Shown here: positions 32,518 through 43,657 of the stretch, piece after piece
How the letters are laid out: the number at the start of each line of letters is the position of its first letter
How positions within the stretch are numbered: position 1 is the first letter of the stretch
Assembly: GCA_002077065.1 (NCBI GenBank)
Contig: NAJO01000063.1
Span: 62,001-126,000, forward strand
Direction of reading: 5' to 3'
DNA from: Cryoendolithus antarcticus
Lineage: Eukaryota > Ascomycota > Dothideomycetes > Cladosporiales > Cladosporiaceae
Length of the DNA stretch: 64,000 nucleotides
The notes under the pieces: generated by a model
Seen by the model: the letters and a program-made list of their open reading frames with translations, nothing else
Databases searched by the model: none
What the model was told of the DNA's origin: nothing
Translations under genes and position numbers: made by a program

Positions 32518-32884
32518 GGTCTAGGATCATTGGGTCGAATAAATCATAATCTATAGCAGATGTATGGGAGTCTTTGCTTTTCTCTGACTCGGCCTTTGCC
32601 TACGAACAGCACCATGCTGCGAAGGCGAAGATGAATGAGGTAACGATCGTAGTCCATGTTCAACAGTAGAGATAGTCTAGCTGTTATAGATCCGAGAGGC
32701 TTCACCAGAGTCGGCTTCAAACACTCCGCTGTCGATCCAGTCAACCGCGAACGATCCGATCAGTTGGGGAACGATGGTAGGTACTGCTGATACCTACCAT
32801 TGCCCAAGAAGTATATGCACTGCTCGGTTCAAATGAAACATCCTTGATGCTCCTTTCATCGTCCTCAATCGCAATCCGAGCAAG

Positions 32885-33716
32885 ATGTCCCACGGTTACA
32901 CCTATGATGATTACCTCGAAGACACCGACCCCTACCGTGGTCTATCCTCAAGTATGGGCTACGACGGGCTGACTCACACATCACGCGATCATGGCAGCTA
33001 TCCAGCATGAGCCGCACAAGATGATTATGCCGACTACCTCGAGCGCCCTCGTGATCGATACGATCGGCCAACGACGCCTGGAGTCGAAGATTTCTCCCTG
33101 CATGGCCCCTCTCTTGGTCCCGATGAGAGGGCATATCGGAGCAGCGAAGACGACGTTCCCTATTCGTCCGCTTCTTGGTCTCGAGGCGGATTTATAGACG
33201 ACGACTACATGGCCGACGATCACAGAGAGGGCGAAAGGATGGTGTCCGACTTCTTTGCCTCGGTCCCCAGCGCTCAGCTCCACCTCCAGCACCTCGCATC
33301 ACTAGCAGAGGAGACAACTTCGATAACTTTGGTAAATTCGAGCCATTGGACGAGAGAATGGACGATCCAGTCCACTTTACTTCGACGATCTACTGTCAGC
33401 TCAACCTGGCAGTTGATTCCGCAGCGCCGAAGAAGCGTTCAGGAGCGAGCCTCAGATGTCCCCGCCGAGAATTCTGGACCGCAGTGTGCGAACTAATGGT
33501 TTCGTGAGCAGTCAGCCACCAAGGTATCGTGCTTCTTCGATGGGCTATAGGGTGCCGAACTCTGAAGATCGAGCAAGGCCGGGCGATCCATACGGGTCTG
33601 CTTCGCCAGGCCTTGGGAGGAGCGGTATGAGCCCAGGACTGTTCGGCGGATCTGGAGGCGGTTGTATCAGAGGCGGTTTGGGCGGTGCTTCGCGTGGAGC
33701 ATGGAGCGGTAGGTAA
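32885..33716 (+). pseudogene. broken Asp/Tyr/Gly-rich family member (copy 3)
   Basis: ATG 32885 opens a Tyr/Asp-rich frame (TYDDYLEDTDPYRG). TGA at 33008-33010 interrupts it, but the same composition carries on in frame (DDYADYLERPRDRYDRP) to about 33300. The C-terminal part, in another frame, holds the family signature: LLSAQPGS, stop TGA at 33414-33416, FRSAEEAFRSEP, PPRILDRSVRT, followed by a Gly/Ser-rich tail to 33716. At the position of the second TGA, copies 1 and 2 have Arg and Ile codons. Two stops and at least one frame change mark it as dead. Confidence 0.6.
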
Positions 33717-34208
33717 TGAGGCTCAGAACAGCCAGCACAGGGCAGTGCGAAGTCGCAATAACAGAAATCGGGCGTTTCTATGGTAGACGATTCTGATACT
33801 ACCAAATAATTATCATACTGATCACGCCCGATACCCGTTCTATCTTGTTTCACTTCCTTTGCTATCTGGTCACCCTTCTGAGCCGTAGTAGCGAGAATGC
33901 TGCAGCTGATGCGTGAAGGGATGCACGTCCATCAAAGAGTACTTTCCCTTCGGTAGTAGAGGTCTGATCCGCGTTTCATCATTCTCATGGACTCAAAGGT
34001 TGTTGCGAAGTAGATAGACCGGGGAGATAGAGAACTGGGATGATCCAAGACGCAGCTACTATGAGGAGTTCGGGACGCAGCGGCATTGAGGAATACCTAA
34101 GATACAGCTGTAGTGAGGGGACCCGAGGCGGAGGCTCATTATGCGTGAATCGCGTGTAGAGAATAGGCATGTTGCTTTGCGGGTCTGTCCTAGGCATCGT
34201 GCTCAAAT
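33717..34208. other. no gene recognised
   Basis: 3' spacer between convergent genes; nothing supported. Confidence 0.4.
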
Positions 34209-34820
34209 TCATGAGGACAGAGCAGCTTCGAAGTTGAATGAGGTTTCTTCGGCTAGGTCCAGTCCAAAGTTCGATATCGATCCACTCTCGTCCTCCTCCT
34301 CCTGCACCGCCCAAAGTCCTTCTTCGACACCCGTAGCAGTCGCGTTTGTCCTGACTCCCTCCACATCGCGTCCCCTCCTCACGAGCTCCCTCTCCGCGAA
34401 CCCAACACGATACTCCCGTATCCTGACCTCGTCCGTACGCCTCGCCAATTCCTCGCGCTCGATTGCTAGTTCCCGACGTTCCTGGACAACCGCTTCGTTC
34501 TGGCGCATGAGCTCCAGTACTTCATCGTACTGCTTGCGCTGCGTTGCAAAATATTGACAAGCCGCGGTGTCTTCATTGATGAGGTCGCGGGCATTGTTAT
34601 TATCGATGGTGGCGTCTCGTGGTACATCGGGGAGCGCTTTGTCTGCGATCCTGGAAGACTTAGTACCTTCCTTGGGCGTCGACTTGATCCCAAAAGAGGT
34701 GAGCGAGAGTGGGCTTGGGGTTGCGACTTCCTCGCGGTCGCGCAACAGATTGGGATTGCCACCGAAGCTCAAGGCGGAAAGTGGGGCAGCGATGTCTCCC
34801 TCGACGGACGTGGTCGACAT
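34209..34820 (-). CDS. coiled-coil protein, 203 residues
   Basis: Single frame from ATG 34820. Residues 1-85 are Ser/Pro/Asp-rich and probably disordered. Residues about 90-160 form a strong coiled coil (QYDEVLELMRQNEAVVQE, then Arg/Glu-rich heptads with RREL, EREEL, AEREL). The end is acidic with a Trp-x-x-Gln-Glu-Glu-Glu run. No signal peptide. The frame stays open upstream of the ATG for about 30 codons without a better start, so an additional 5' exon is possible. The coiled coil suggests dimerisation; no family is recognised. Confidence 0.6.
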   Translation of the reverse strand: MSTTSVEGDIAAPLSALSFGGNPNLLRDREEVATPSPLSLTSFGIKSTPKEGTKSSRIADKALPDVPRDATIDNNNARDLINEDTAACQYFATQRKQYDEVLELMRQNEAVVQERRELAIEREELARRTDEVRIREYRVGFAERELVRRGRDVEGVRTNATATGVEEGLWAVQEEEDESGSISNFGLDLAEETSFNFEAALSS

Positions 34821-35406
34821 CGGCGTGCTGGTACGAGAAGACGCGGTTTTCCCGCAAGACGCCCAAAAAGCGAGTGCATTCTGCCCTTTCTCGATGGCGC
34901 TGATGCAGGATTTACTTCAGCGTCGTTCTCGGATGTAAGAAGCCTCGATTGTTGCTTTGAACGGGCTAGTCCAGAGCGAGAAGCCATGATAGGCAAGAGA
35001 TCGGTCGTTTATGGGTGAAGCTCGAGGATCCTGTGGGTTTCTTGAAAGAGTTTGGGGAAGTCGAATGTGTTGCTGCGTGTTTTGTGGACTTCATGTCCTG
35101 CGCTGGGACTCTTGCCACAACCCTAGATGTCGCCAACCGGAGAGCGGAACTTTTTCGAGTAGTTCAATGTATTTACACGCTAGTGTTTGGCCGCGCACTG
35201 CAGCCTGGAGGTCCTCAGGCTTGATGAAGCCACGTAACAAAGAAGGTGAACAAGGCAGAATAAGTATATTGGCCTTAGACTTGGGACTCGCGGATAATGC
35301 AGTGACAAGCCGTGCTGCAGTCGGATGTAAGTCTCGTTCGGGAACTCGAATAACGCTCAGTTCCATCAGACATATAGGTCGCTCATAGCGTGCCCGAGTG
35401 ATCCTA
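34821..35406. other. no certain gene
   Basis: Possible 5' exon material of the coiled-coil gene up to about 34990 (an ATG at 34987 opens a Ser/Arg-rich frame of a different phase). Otherwise nothing supported. Confidence 0.35.
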
Positions 35407-36042
35407 TCAACCAATACTTGCTATTAAACTTAACGACGTCCTGCCCAAACTCCTTCTTCGCCTCGTATCAATAGCCTCGCCCAGATCCTGTACCGTAAAC
35501 CCACAATTCTCTAGCGCTAGCCTTGCCTCATACGACATACTCTCATTTACCCTGACAATGATCCGATCCCTCCTCGGCGGTCGAATGACCGCATCCTGTA
35601 CTGTCAACGCAGACATAAGTCGCCCTATCCCTCTAGTTCCCAAATCCATCGAGACACGCGAACTCGACTGCTCATACGGCACATCTGACGATCTCTCCTC
35701 CGGCGCTTCACTCCTGATCTCCTCTTGCTCGAGCATGACCTCTCTGAGCGGTGCTCGCGGCTCAGGAGGGTGCCAGAGAGGGATCGGGATCTGACCGGGT
35801 GGCATTGCTGCGATGTTTTCTGCAGTGAGATCTCGGCGAGTTGATGGCGTGGCGGACTGATTGATGCGCATGAGAGCTTGAGCTACGGCTTCGTCGCTAT
35901 CGGTCAACTGAGTCTCGTTCTCTTGATCGTTTGATGAGGCGGTTGGTGAGGACGCTGTCGATATGGCGGATGTAGTGATAGTGGGAGGCGCTTCTGATGG
36001 CTGCTCGTTGATCTGGAGACTCGATGAGCGATTCGAGGCCAT
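35407..36042 (-). CDS. hypothetical protein, 211 residues
   Basis: ATG at 36042 is the first methionine; in-frame sequence above it offers only non-ATG starts. Residues 1-60 are Ser/Thr/Gln-rich and disordered. A Pro-rich segment (PPGQIPIPLWHPPEP) lies near residue 85, followed by an acidic stretch. Residues about 150-205 look folded (RIIVRVNESMSYEARLAL, NCGFTVQDLGEAID), ending in a basic run of RRRR. No signal peptide, membrane helix or known family. Same orientation as the coiled-coil gene downstream, about 590 bases away. Confidence 0.55.
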   Translation of the reverse strand: MASNRSSSLQINEQPSEAPPTITTSAISTASSPTASSNDQENETQLTDSDEAVAQALMRINQSATPSTRRDLTAENIAAMPPGQIPIPLWHPPEPRAPLREVMLEQEEIRSEAPEERSSDVPYEQSSSRVSMDLGTRGIGRLMSALTVQDAVIRPPRRDRIIVRVNESMSYEARLALENCGFTVQDLGEAIDTRRRRSLGRTSLSLIASIG

Positions 36043-36859
36043 GATGCTTGTTGGTTGAGCGAAGGCGACCCGTCGATCGAGGCGAAGGTGATAGTGGCAC
36101 GACAGAGGTTGAGATACGGTAATGTTCACCGCGCAATGCTGCAATGGACGAAGGAAGGGATCGGATCTGTCGGATTAACTTGCTCGACCAAGTCAGGCAG
36201 GAGGACGGAATACTCTGCGATCCCTTCATACTATGGTGTTCTGATCCAGAGGAGGTAGGTAGTACAAATATAACTCAGAGACGATGGTTCGGATGTAAGA
36301 TAGTATGTCAGATCATTCTGTACTGCAACTATCTGTTTGATGCTGCCCTGACCATTCGGCACGTGCAAGGCCAGCCCGTTCTCGGGAACCCAGTGCTCGA
36401 CCTAAGTCTTCAGAGCCTCAGCGGAGATGAACTTCACGAAGACGTAGCCGACAGCTTGCATCCTACGAAGATCGATGCGCGCGTAGGTGAAGTCGTATTG
36501 GCCCGCATGGGTCATGTCCAGCATCCGGTGAGCATCCGGCGAGCATCCTCTGCGAATCACTTGGTTGGAGTGTTGCGGATCATGAGAGTGGTGCGGAGGT
36601 TGAGCCCGCAGCACCCACTCTCGATCAGCAGAGCCGGACAGGCACAGTAGGTTGGCGCGTTCGTAGCGCCAACCAGGCACAGTAGTATGGCGCGCTCGTA
36701 GCGCCACCCCAGTGCCTTCCCCACTCCTGGAACCCTGGAGCTCCGCCGGTGAATGGCGGAACATCACCTCTAGCTACTCCGTGCCCCGAGGATGTAGTGG
36801 ATTTCACATTCTCATGAGGGTGTAATAGACTCCACGACGCCTCCCAGAGCGGTCGTCAC
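36043..36859. other. no certain gene
   Basis: Contains the promoter of the gene starting at 36042 and the tandem hairpin repeat at 36641-36710. A minus-strand frame at 36402-36767 crosses the hairpins but has no ATG start context. Confidence 0.35.
36641..36710. repeat. tandem 35-bp duplication of a hairpin
   Basis: Two adjacent 35-bp units, 36641-36675 and 36676-36710, both begin GGCACAGTAG. Each contains an inverted repeat: TTGGCGC/GCGCCAA in the first and TGGCGC/GCGCCA in the second, around a 7-base loop. The two differ at a few positions, including paired changes that keep the stem. Confidence 0.7.
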
Positions 36860-38356
36860 CTATTCGTGGCAATAGCAGCGCTCTGTAAGGAAAGTCAGTG
36901 GGAACTTAACAAGAGCAGAGAGGGGATGATAGCTCACCTTCGCACTGATGGCCGCGGGACACCTTCTCCCTCTGTGAGACCTGCACCACTCTTCTACTGC
37001 GCCTGGCATCTGCTTGAGCCGCCAAAGTTTCCTTGATACTCTCCGACATGACCGTGTCGCCGTCCCAGTTCTCGCTCTCGTGGTCAACACCCGCCTGCTC
37101 ACCAAGCTGTATCTCCTCCGGACGATCAACCTGCTCGTCGGTGTTCATGGCGCGCCGGTTGAGGGAGGCGAGGCCGCGAGAGCCGGGCATCTTGCGGACT
37201 TTTCGTGGCGGGGTTATGAAGCTCTCGCTCGCGGCATGCTTGACAGCTTCGTGACGCTGAGCTTGAGGCATAGGAGCGCTGGAGAACTTGCTGTGAGCAG
37301 GCTGGCTTCTGTCAGTGTTGATCGGGGTGTGAAGGGGAATTCTGAGACTCACAGTCGCCGCACCAGTGCCGACTACAGACGGTACGGCCCCGGTAACCGA
37401 TCGAGCAGGCAGCCCCGATGATTCCAACGACATGTACGCGACCATCGTCTTCCGGCGCAACGTCGACAACTCCAGATTGCGCTCCGTGATACCGGTAGCA
37501 GCAATGTCATCGTCGATGGCTTGGACGAGGGAGAGCATGTCGTTGACGAGCTTTGCGTGCTTTCGGATGATGGCTTCCATCTTGAAGTCGACGAAATCGT
37601 TCTTCTTATGGTGTTGACGCGGTGGCGGAAGGGCGTATTGTCCTGTGAGTATCTGGGCTATTGTGACAATGTCAGCTGCCTGCTTCTGTGATCAGATATC
37701 GATAGACCTACGATCTTGTGATTGTTGTACGATGGGAGGTGAAGGAGAAGTCAACAGAGCGGAATCGAATATGAACATGAGCTTCACGCTTGGCGCGACG
37801 GGTGCACCCGTTGGTCGTGGACGAGGAAGGTACGCAGCTAGGGTGGTGTTCAGGGACGTCGTGGAGCCCTCAACGAACGCGATACCTACGATCAGATACT
37901 ATTAGAGTGATATCGACGCCAAGCGATCGCGATCCTTTACCTCTGCAACACCGGCGCAGCTAAGCATATCGTGTGCCTCAAGGCCCCTAGTCCACCCTCA
38001 TCACTCCCTCATCCCCCTAAACTTCGAGACCCGCTTGCCGCCAGCGATGAAGCCATGTCTCGTCCACATACCTTTCTAATCTGTCGAAGACGCGGCAACG
38101 GACCAATCTGGCTGGACCCTCGATGTTGACCATCATCAGACACCGACTTGAACGGATTCGCAGACATCCAAACCATTCGATACTTGAAGCGTCGCGAGGA
38201 GACTTGCAGCGTACACACCAGCGATGCTGCGAGGCGCTGTTCGTATATCACGACTGCTGGTCTTGGCATTGAAGACGCGCTCTCAATCCCTGTATTGCCG
38301 CTGATTCTTCTGCTTTCCTCTCTTGCGGCTACTGTTGATACTTCGACCTCCATCAT
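36860..38356 (-). CDS. multi-exon hypothetical protein, about 406 residues
   Basis: Proposed exons: 38072-38356, 37941-37959, 37712-37885, 36938-37657 and 36860-36882. Phases close to 407 codons. The last two introns are well supported (54 nt with GTAGGT donor; 55 nt with GTGAGC donor, CACTGAC branch, TTACAG acceptor). The 19-nt second exon and the link to 38072-38356 are tentative. The centre has a Pro-rich segment, then a helical part (FKMEAIIRKHAKLVNDM, LVQAIDDDI), then a disordered tail with a basic cluster PPRKVRKMPGSRG resembling a nuclear localisation signal, ending in a Cys-rich EERCYCHE. No known family. If only the 3' part is real, an internal ATG at 37580 would give a shorter protein. 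Confidence 0.45.
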
Positions 38357-40515
38357 CGTTGAACGCTCGAGTATAGCTGGCGCAGCAAGGCTCGCCAAGC
38401 CAGTCTGAGTAATTCTCACCACTTTCAAGGGAGCTCCCGGAACGAGTAGCAGTCATCAGACTAGATCACCCTCCACTCGCTCATGCTGATCTGCGTAGTA
38501 GACAAGCTGGGCAAATGCTCCTCAGTGCTCATCACACGGATCGCCTAGCGGGCACAACCAGCGAGCACCGCTGGATACGTAGGATATTTTGCAAACCCTT
38601 CGAACGATCTAGTCTCCAGGCCAGCACAGTCTGTACCGAAAAGTGGGTGCCCGACATTTTCGCGCGGCGGTGAATTGTCCAGAACTTTGGCTTTACACCG
38701 ACTAGGCTGCTCATATCAGCGTGTCCAGTCTGGCGTCTGTGCACGAGCAGTCAATGTTCGTCGGATCAGAATGCCCAGCTGAGCAAGGCCGCTCGCTCTC
38801 GCATATTGATGCAGGGCTTCATGGGCGCTATTCTGCTAATTGCCAAGCTCTAAAAGCTCGAAAAGGCTTCTTCGTCCATCGTCTAGCGTCTTCCAGGAAA
38901 CTGCAAGCCGCTGTCCCTCCTTCTGACCGCTTGCATAGCTCAAAAGCAGCAACTATCAGCTCCGCTTCGGCACAACGATCAGCGAGCTCAGATGCACAGT
39001 CGTGTGAGGCCGAAACCATGCTCGCGCAGTGGATACCGCGAGTCTTGGTAGCGCTCTCGCTTGCGCACATTGATATGGCTCAGATTCCGCGGGAGTCCAA
39101 TTTCTGAGTACTCCTTGCCACCGTGAGATGAGCGCTCTGGCGGCCATGGACTTCGTCGTGAGAAGCTGGCGGAGCGGGAGAGTGTCGTTCGGCTACTCGT
39201 ACGCTTAGTTGCCAGGATGGGGAAACTTGCTACTCCATCTCGATACCCTTCAGGTCCTCCACGATCTGCTTCAGTGCTATGGTCACTCATGGCAGCCAGT
39301 CAAGCTGTTGCATGAGGAAGACTATCGCTGTGGCAATGATAGACAACTTCTGAGATCTCCCCAGTTCGAGAGCTTGCGCTGAGTTTTCCGAGTCACTGCC
39401 GTTGCATCGCAGAAGCCGCCAGGATAAGCGCTCACTCGACATCTTCCAGCAATAGGCCCCTGGCCCGGATTGTGCGCCGATCAGGTTGCGTTTCAGATTA
39501 CACCGAATCAGCGCCATCTGTCCGTAGCGGTGGCCGTCTCCAACAACTTCCAGGGGGAAAGAAAGGCCGGCTCATGGATTTCAAGATCCCAACACGCCGG
39601 CCCTATAGCTACAGCGGTCAGCTAAGTACTTGCGTGAGAGGCTGATTTTATGCAAGAGACCTTCCTGGCGCGTGTTGCACCAGCGTATCGACGGTACAGT
39701 GAAGGTATACCGATGGTCGTCTTCAGTTCCCCGAGAGAGCGACAAGTTAGCCCTCGCGCCGAACTTTCCACTCAGTAGATCGCTATGGTGCAGCCGACAT
39801 CGGGTATGCTGGGGCAGTGATTGCTGAGAGCTAGCACCAGAGCGCCGCCTGACGAGCACTAGCGATTCGCGTCCCGCATGAGGAATGCCATGATAGTGTG
39901 ATTCGCAGCCTACAATCATAAGCTGCTGCTACAGCGAACAAACTGTTTCGCCGCATCGGGATATGGCGAGAAGAGGCTTTGTTCTCCGTATGAGGATGCC
40001 ACGTGAGACAGCGTCGAAGGCATTCTGTGCGTCTACCCACGGTCAATCAGAGCTCGGGTCAGTGGAGCGCGTATGTGGCGTGAGTGTAGATACATAGTAG
40101 CATCGTGAGGCGAGAAAGTGTGGTCGTAATGTGAGGGTAGTTGCCCGGGCATCTCCCTTACGCCGGTGGGACCTGATCTGGCGTTTCGCCACAACACCAC
40201 CTACTTCTACCCCGCGTTCGTTTTCTATTTGCTTCTTTGTGCTATAGGCACGTATCATGTATCTGTGACAGTGTCTAGCATAGCACACGCAGTCCATGCT
40301 GAGAACACATTTGTATTGACACTTGCAACAACACTGCGGAGTAAGTCCCCAGAAACAGATCGTATCACTTTACACGCCCGCGATCCACTAACGCGAGATA
40401 TAGATTCATCCATCACAATAGTCTCAAAGAGGAGATGCTCACTGCTCTAGCCAGACGATTTGGACTCGCCGTCGCTGTAGATGCCGCCGTCCAAGTACAC
40501 TAGGTAAACGCGAGC
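38357..40515. other. no gene recognised
   Basis: Over two kilobases without a supported gene. Several 60-130-codon frames on both strands lack starts, splice sites and consistent composition. Confidence 0.4.
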
Positions 40516-41948
40516 AAGGCAGTATTCGATTCGACAGAACACGGATCTCCTTCTACACTTCTCGTGCCTGGCGCCTTCCCCGTGCCCGCAGCTAGCACGC
40601 TTAGTTCCTCTGAGGTGCGCGCTCGCCTTCATGACACTCTACCAAGTAACCATCAGCGTATGCTCGACGCCTACGCACCACTGGACGCGCCGGTCACAAT
40701 CATGTTGAATGGCTAAACACTCTCCCTCGCGGATGCACAGATCTACGCACAAGCGATGGCTATGTCAAATGCTATTATGTACCAGCAAGCTGTATTCGGC
40801 GTGGGGCCCAACACTCGCGAGCGTCGTCGCTTACGCGAGAGTATGGTCCTTGAATCCATCCCACTCATGTCCGACACCTACATGGCTAAGCTTGGCGATT
40901 ATCTTGCAACCAACGACGTCAACAGCTGTGGACGTCGAGGTCTTGACGTTCGCAGAGAGCAAAGCTGTGCCTCGTCCGGGTGTGAAGCCGAGGGTCAAGA
41001 GAGCCAAGTTTCAGCACATCGTCGACACACCCACCCGGTCACAGATGATTCGCCCTCCTCCCGTAGTCCTGACGCCTAAGGAGCAAGAGGCCGAGGTCAG
41101 ATACCTTCATGACGCTCTCTACTTCGTCATCCGTAGGAATCACCAGCGTCTTCTGCTTGGACACCACCCTCACCCAATCAGCGAGCACTTAGTCTGCATC
41201 AGTCTCTCAATTTTCCCCAGGATTGCCGCGCTTCAGAGATTTCGACATGACAGTAACAGTTAAGCAGCGCACTCATATGGTGCGTGAGACGGCTTGCATG
41301 CGCGACAAGGACATTGTGGTATGTGGCAAGGATCTGATGGAGTACGCCAAGGACAGTGCCGTACCATTTGGTAATGTGGAGACCACTTGGAGGCTGATGG
41401 CTTGCTCACCTGCGCTTCCCAAGTTCAGGCCGGACACAGATGACTCGACGTTCTCTCCCCACTTGCTCGACTCGCATCCTGTCTTCGACCCCAAGATTAC
41501 GCCAAAGCCGTGTCTCGACGTCCAGGAAGCTAAGATCAAGGCAGCGAAGTTCAGCGCTAGGATGCGGAAACTTGATCAATCAATAGAGGACCCAAAACCC
41601 ATTACACAGCTGCAGTATGAGGATCGTGAGGCCGATGCGAAGATGTTGACGATCGACAGCCGTATGAGAATTTTACTCTATGCCTCGCAGATGGACGTGG
41701 ACGACTACGACTTGAGCAAGACGGTCCGGCCCTTCGACTTCGAAACCCTCTCCACATCGCACATGAGCGTGGAAACGGTGCAGGATGCGTCGATCATGAG
41801 CGTGGGGATGCTCACACCGGAGGAGGCTGCGATTGAGGCTATGAAGTTCAGCCTCTTGGGTAATCAGGTGAGCAACAGACTGGCCGGGCGTGCGCCAACG
41901 ACTCCTCACCATGATGGTCTGCATTTCATCAGGGACTGGATGATGTGA
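40516..41948 (+). pseudogene. broken gene for an unknown cytoplasmic-type protein
   Basis: One plus-strand frame from 40516 is interrupted by TAA at 40714-40716 and goes on with convincing sequence (LADAQIYAQAMAMSNAI, then Arg/Leu-rich helices) to about 40920. The protein character then shifts to a second frame (KPRVKRAKFQHIVDTPTR, KEQEAEVRYLHDALY) until about 41160, and to a third from about 41220 to 41948. The second change might be an intron, because CAATTTTCCCCAG at 41208-41220 is a good acceptor. The TAA and first shift look like lesions. If the last part is expressed separately, ATG 41247 would give 233 residues. No family recognised. Confidence 0.45.
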
Positions 41949-42366
41949 TACAAGAGATTTTCGGACAGAACGCATGTCAACGGGTCCGGGATACGGTAGA
42001 ATGGAGAACCAGTTACGATACAGCGTAGGTAATCATTCGGGAGTCTTGGTATGCGGACATCGGGCATACAGTGAAAGACCGATGGCGCATCTGGAAAGGA
42101 TTTTAGACTCTTAGAGCGTTTCGGCGTTTTGGCGCTGTACTTTCGTACACGAGAGAGTCGTATGAACGTACTACTATTGAAGAGAATGCAATTTCTCTCC
42201 TAGTCTCCCTCGTGACTTTGCGACCTCTAATTACCATATCGAATGACCGTAACTTAGCTCAGCGAGCCTATTCCGCTTGTGCTACACGGGATTGCTGGTA
42301 CCGTAGACAAGACTTCAGCTGCTGAAACTGGGGAAACAGTACTTAGGAAGTGCTTTCCGGCTTCAA
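41949..42366. other. no gene recognised
   Basis: 3' spacer between convergent genes. Confidence 0.4.
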
Positions 42367-43239
42367 TCACCGTCCATGAAACGCCGTCCATCCATCAAAC
42401 TCTCCAACGTCATAATTGCCAAAAGCTCCCACACTGCCTCCGCCTATCCAAGGCCGCGGAGCGAGTGCTCTCAGTCCTCCTCCCAGCCCCGAAGTCAACA
42501 TCGGCTTCGGCTCCTCTTCCTCAGGCTCGTCCCAGAACCTAGGCGGCGGTTCAGCGTAGTGTGGATAAGCATCCGCCCTCCCGACACTCATCAAGCTGTG
42601 CGCGCTGGGCGAGTTCATGACCGAGCCCCATCGCCTTGTAGGTACAGGCGAATTGCCCCGACCGAAGCGAGGCGGTGAGTGGCCGCGGATGCCGGAGGTG
42701 ATGATCGAGCGATCGGGTCGGCGCCGAGGATTCAGCTGAGGTGCTGCCGCCCAGACATCTGTAGGTGGTGTTGGTGGACGACAAAAGGGGTCGCCGGCGA
42801 AGCCACCAGTGCGGAAGAGTGGTGGTGCCTCGTCGTTCTCAAACGCCTCGTAGCGAGGATCGTATGGACCGTATGGCTCCACTTCGAGATCTTCTTCCAT
42901 GTACGGTGGCATCGCTCTCCTTGCCTGCGGCGCGAATAGCTCAGGCTCATCGTAGTCATCTCTGATGGGACCTATAGGGGGACCGCCCATGACGTTTGTT
43001 CCAAGATTGCCTCTCCCTGCTCGTTCGCGGTAGTCGTTGGACACACCTGATGGGGGGTCCCAGCGGTCGTAGATCCTACCGCCAAGTGTCTCATCCTCGT
43101 GGGCTTCACGAAGAGAGCGAGCCATGTCTTGGTATGGATTGCCTGGACCCATACCCATGTATGGGTTCATAGTCCCCGGCATCGATCCACAGTCGTAGCC
43201 CTCGAGAGCGTCGTAGTTGAGTAGGTCTGCGATATTCAT
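42367..43239 (-). CDS. intact Pro/Gly/Tyr/Arg-rich family protein, 290 residues
   Basis: Starts at ATG 43239 (MNIADLLNYDALEGYD); codons above offer no ATG. The whole chain is low-complexity: Gly/Met/Pro-rich near residues 20-40, Asp/Glu/Tyr/Pro-rich in the middle (PYGPYDPRYEAF), then the signature RRPDRSIITSGIRG with the following SPPRFGRG, which matches PDRSVRTSGTRG of the gene at 31954. A Gly-rich C-terminus follows. No signal peptide or membrane segment. Probably an intrinsically disordered protein; relatives on both sides of it are mostly broken. Function unknown. Confidence 0.6.
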   Translation of the reverse strand: MNIADLLNYDALEGYDCGSMPGTMNPYMGMGPGNPYQDMARSLREAHEDETLGGRIYDRWDPPSGVSNDYRERAGRGNLGTNVMGGPPIGPIRDDYDEPELFAPQARRAMPPYMEEDLEVEPYGPYDPRYEAFENDEAPPLFRTGGFAGDPFCRPPTPPTDVWAAAPQLNPRRRPDRSIITSGIRGHSPPRFGRGNSPVPTRRWGSVMNSPSAHSLMSVGRADAYPHYAEPPPRFWDEPEEEEPKPMLTSGLGGGLRALAPRPWIGGGSVGAFGNYDVGEFDGWTAFHGR

Positions 43240-43657
43240 GTTAAGTTTTAGCAATGAATCTTGTGCGGCGGACTTGGATCTTCTTGCCAGTGATGCATGC
43301 TTGCTTAGGCGCTTCGAGGAGATATGATGGTTGAAGCGCCACAGTCCCTGTCGTCGTGTGAACTAGATGCATAGTCCATGAAGCCGGCAGGATCGACTGG
43401 AGAATGCTCACGAGTAGCAGCCGCCATCAGGCGGTAGCCGATGCTCCATGGTCTGTAGCAAAGTCAGCAGATGTAGTATCAGATGAATCGCGGAGTACAC
43501 ACATCCAACTTCTGAGAGCAGAGTCCGGGCAGGTTCACCGTGCTGTCCGAGCATATATCTAGTCGTCAAGCCGCTCTGCCATACTGAGGATGAGAATGAA
43601 GACATGCAATTAATGATCAAAAGTACTCAAACGCCTTGTAGCCTCCGAAACCCGGCC
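43240..43657. other. spacer with promoter of the 43239 gene
   Basis: No gene recognised. Confidence 0.4.

Noticed and set aside
37300..37345. 44-nt intron with GTGAGT donor and CTGACAG acceptor inside the 36860-38356 gene
   Set aside because: Removing it would shift the frame out of the downstream protein-like sequence and basic cluster, so the GTGAGT is read as coding.
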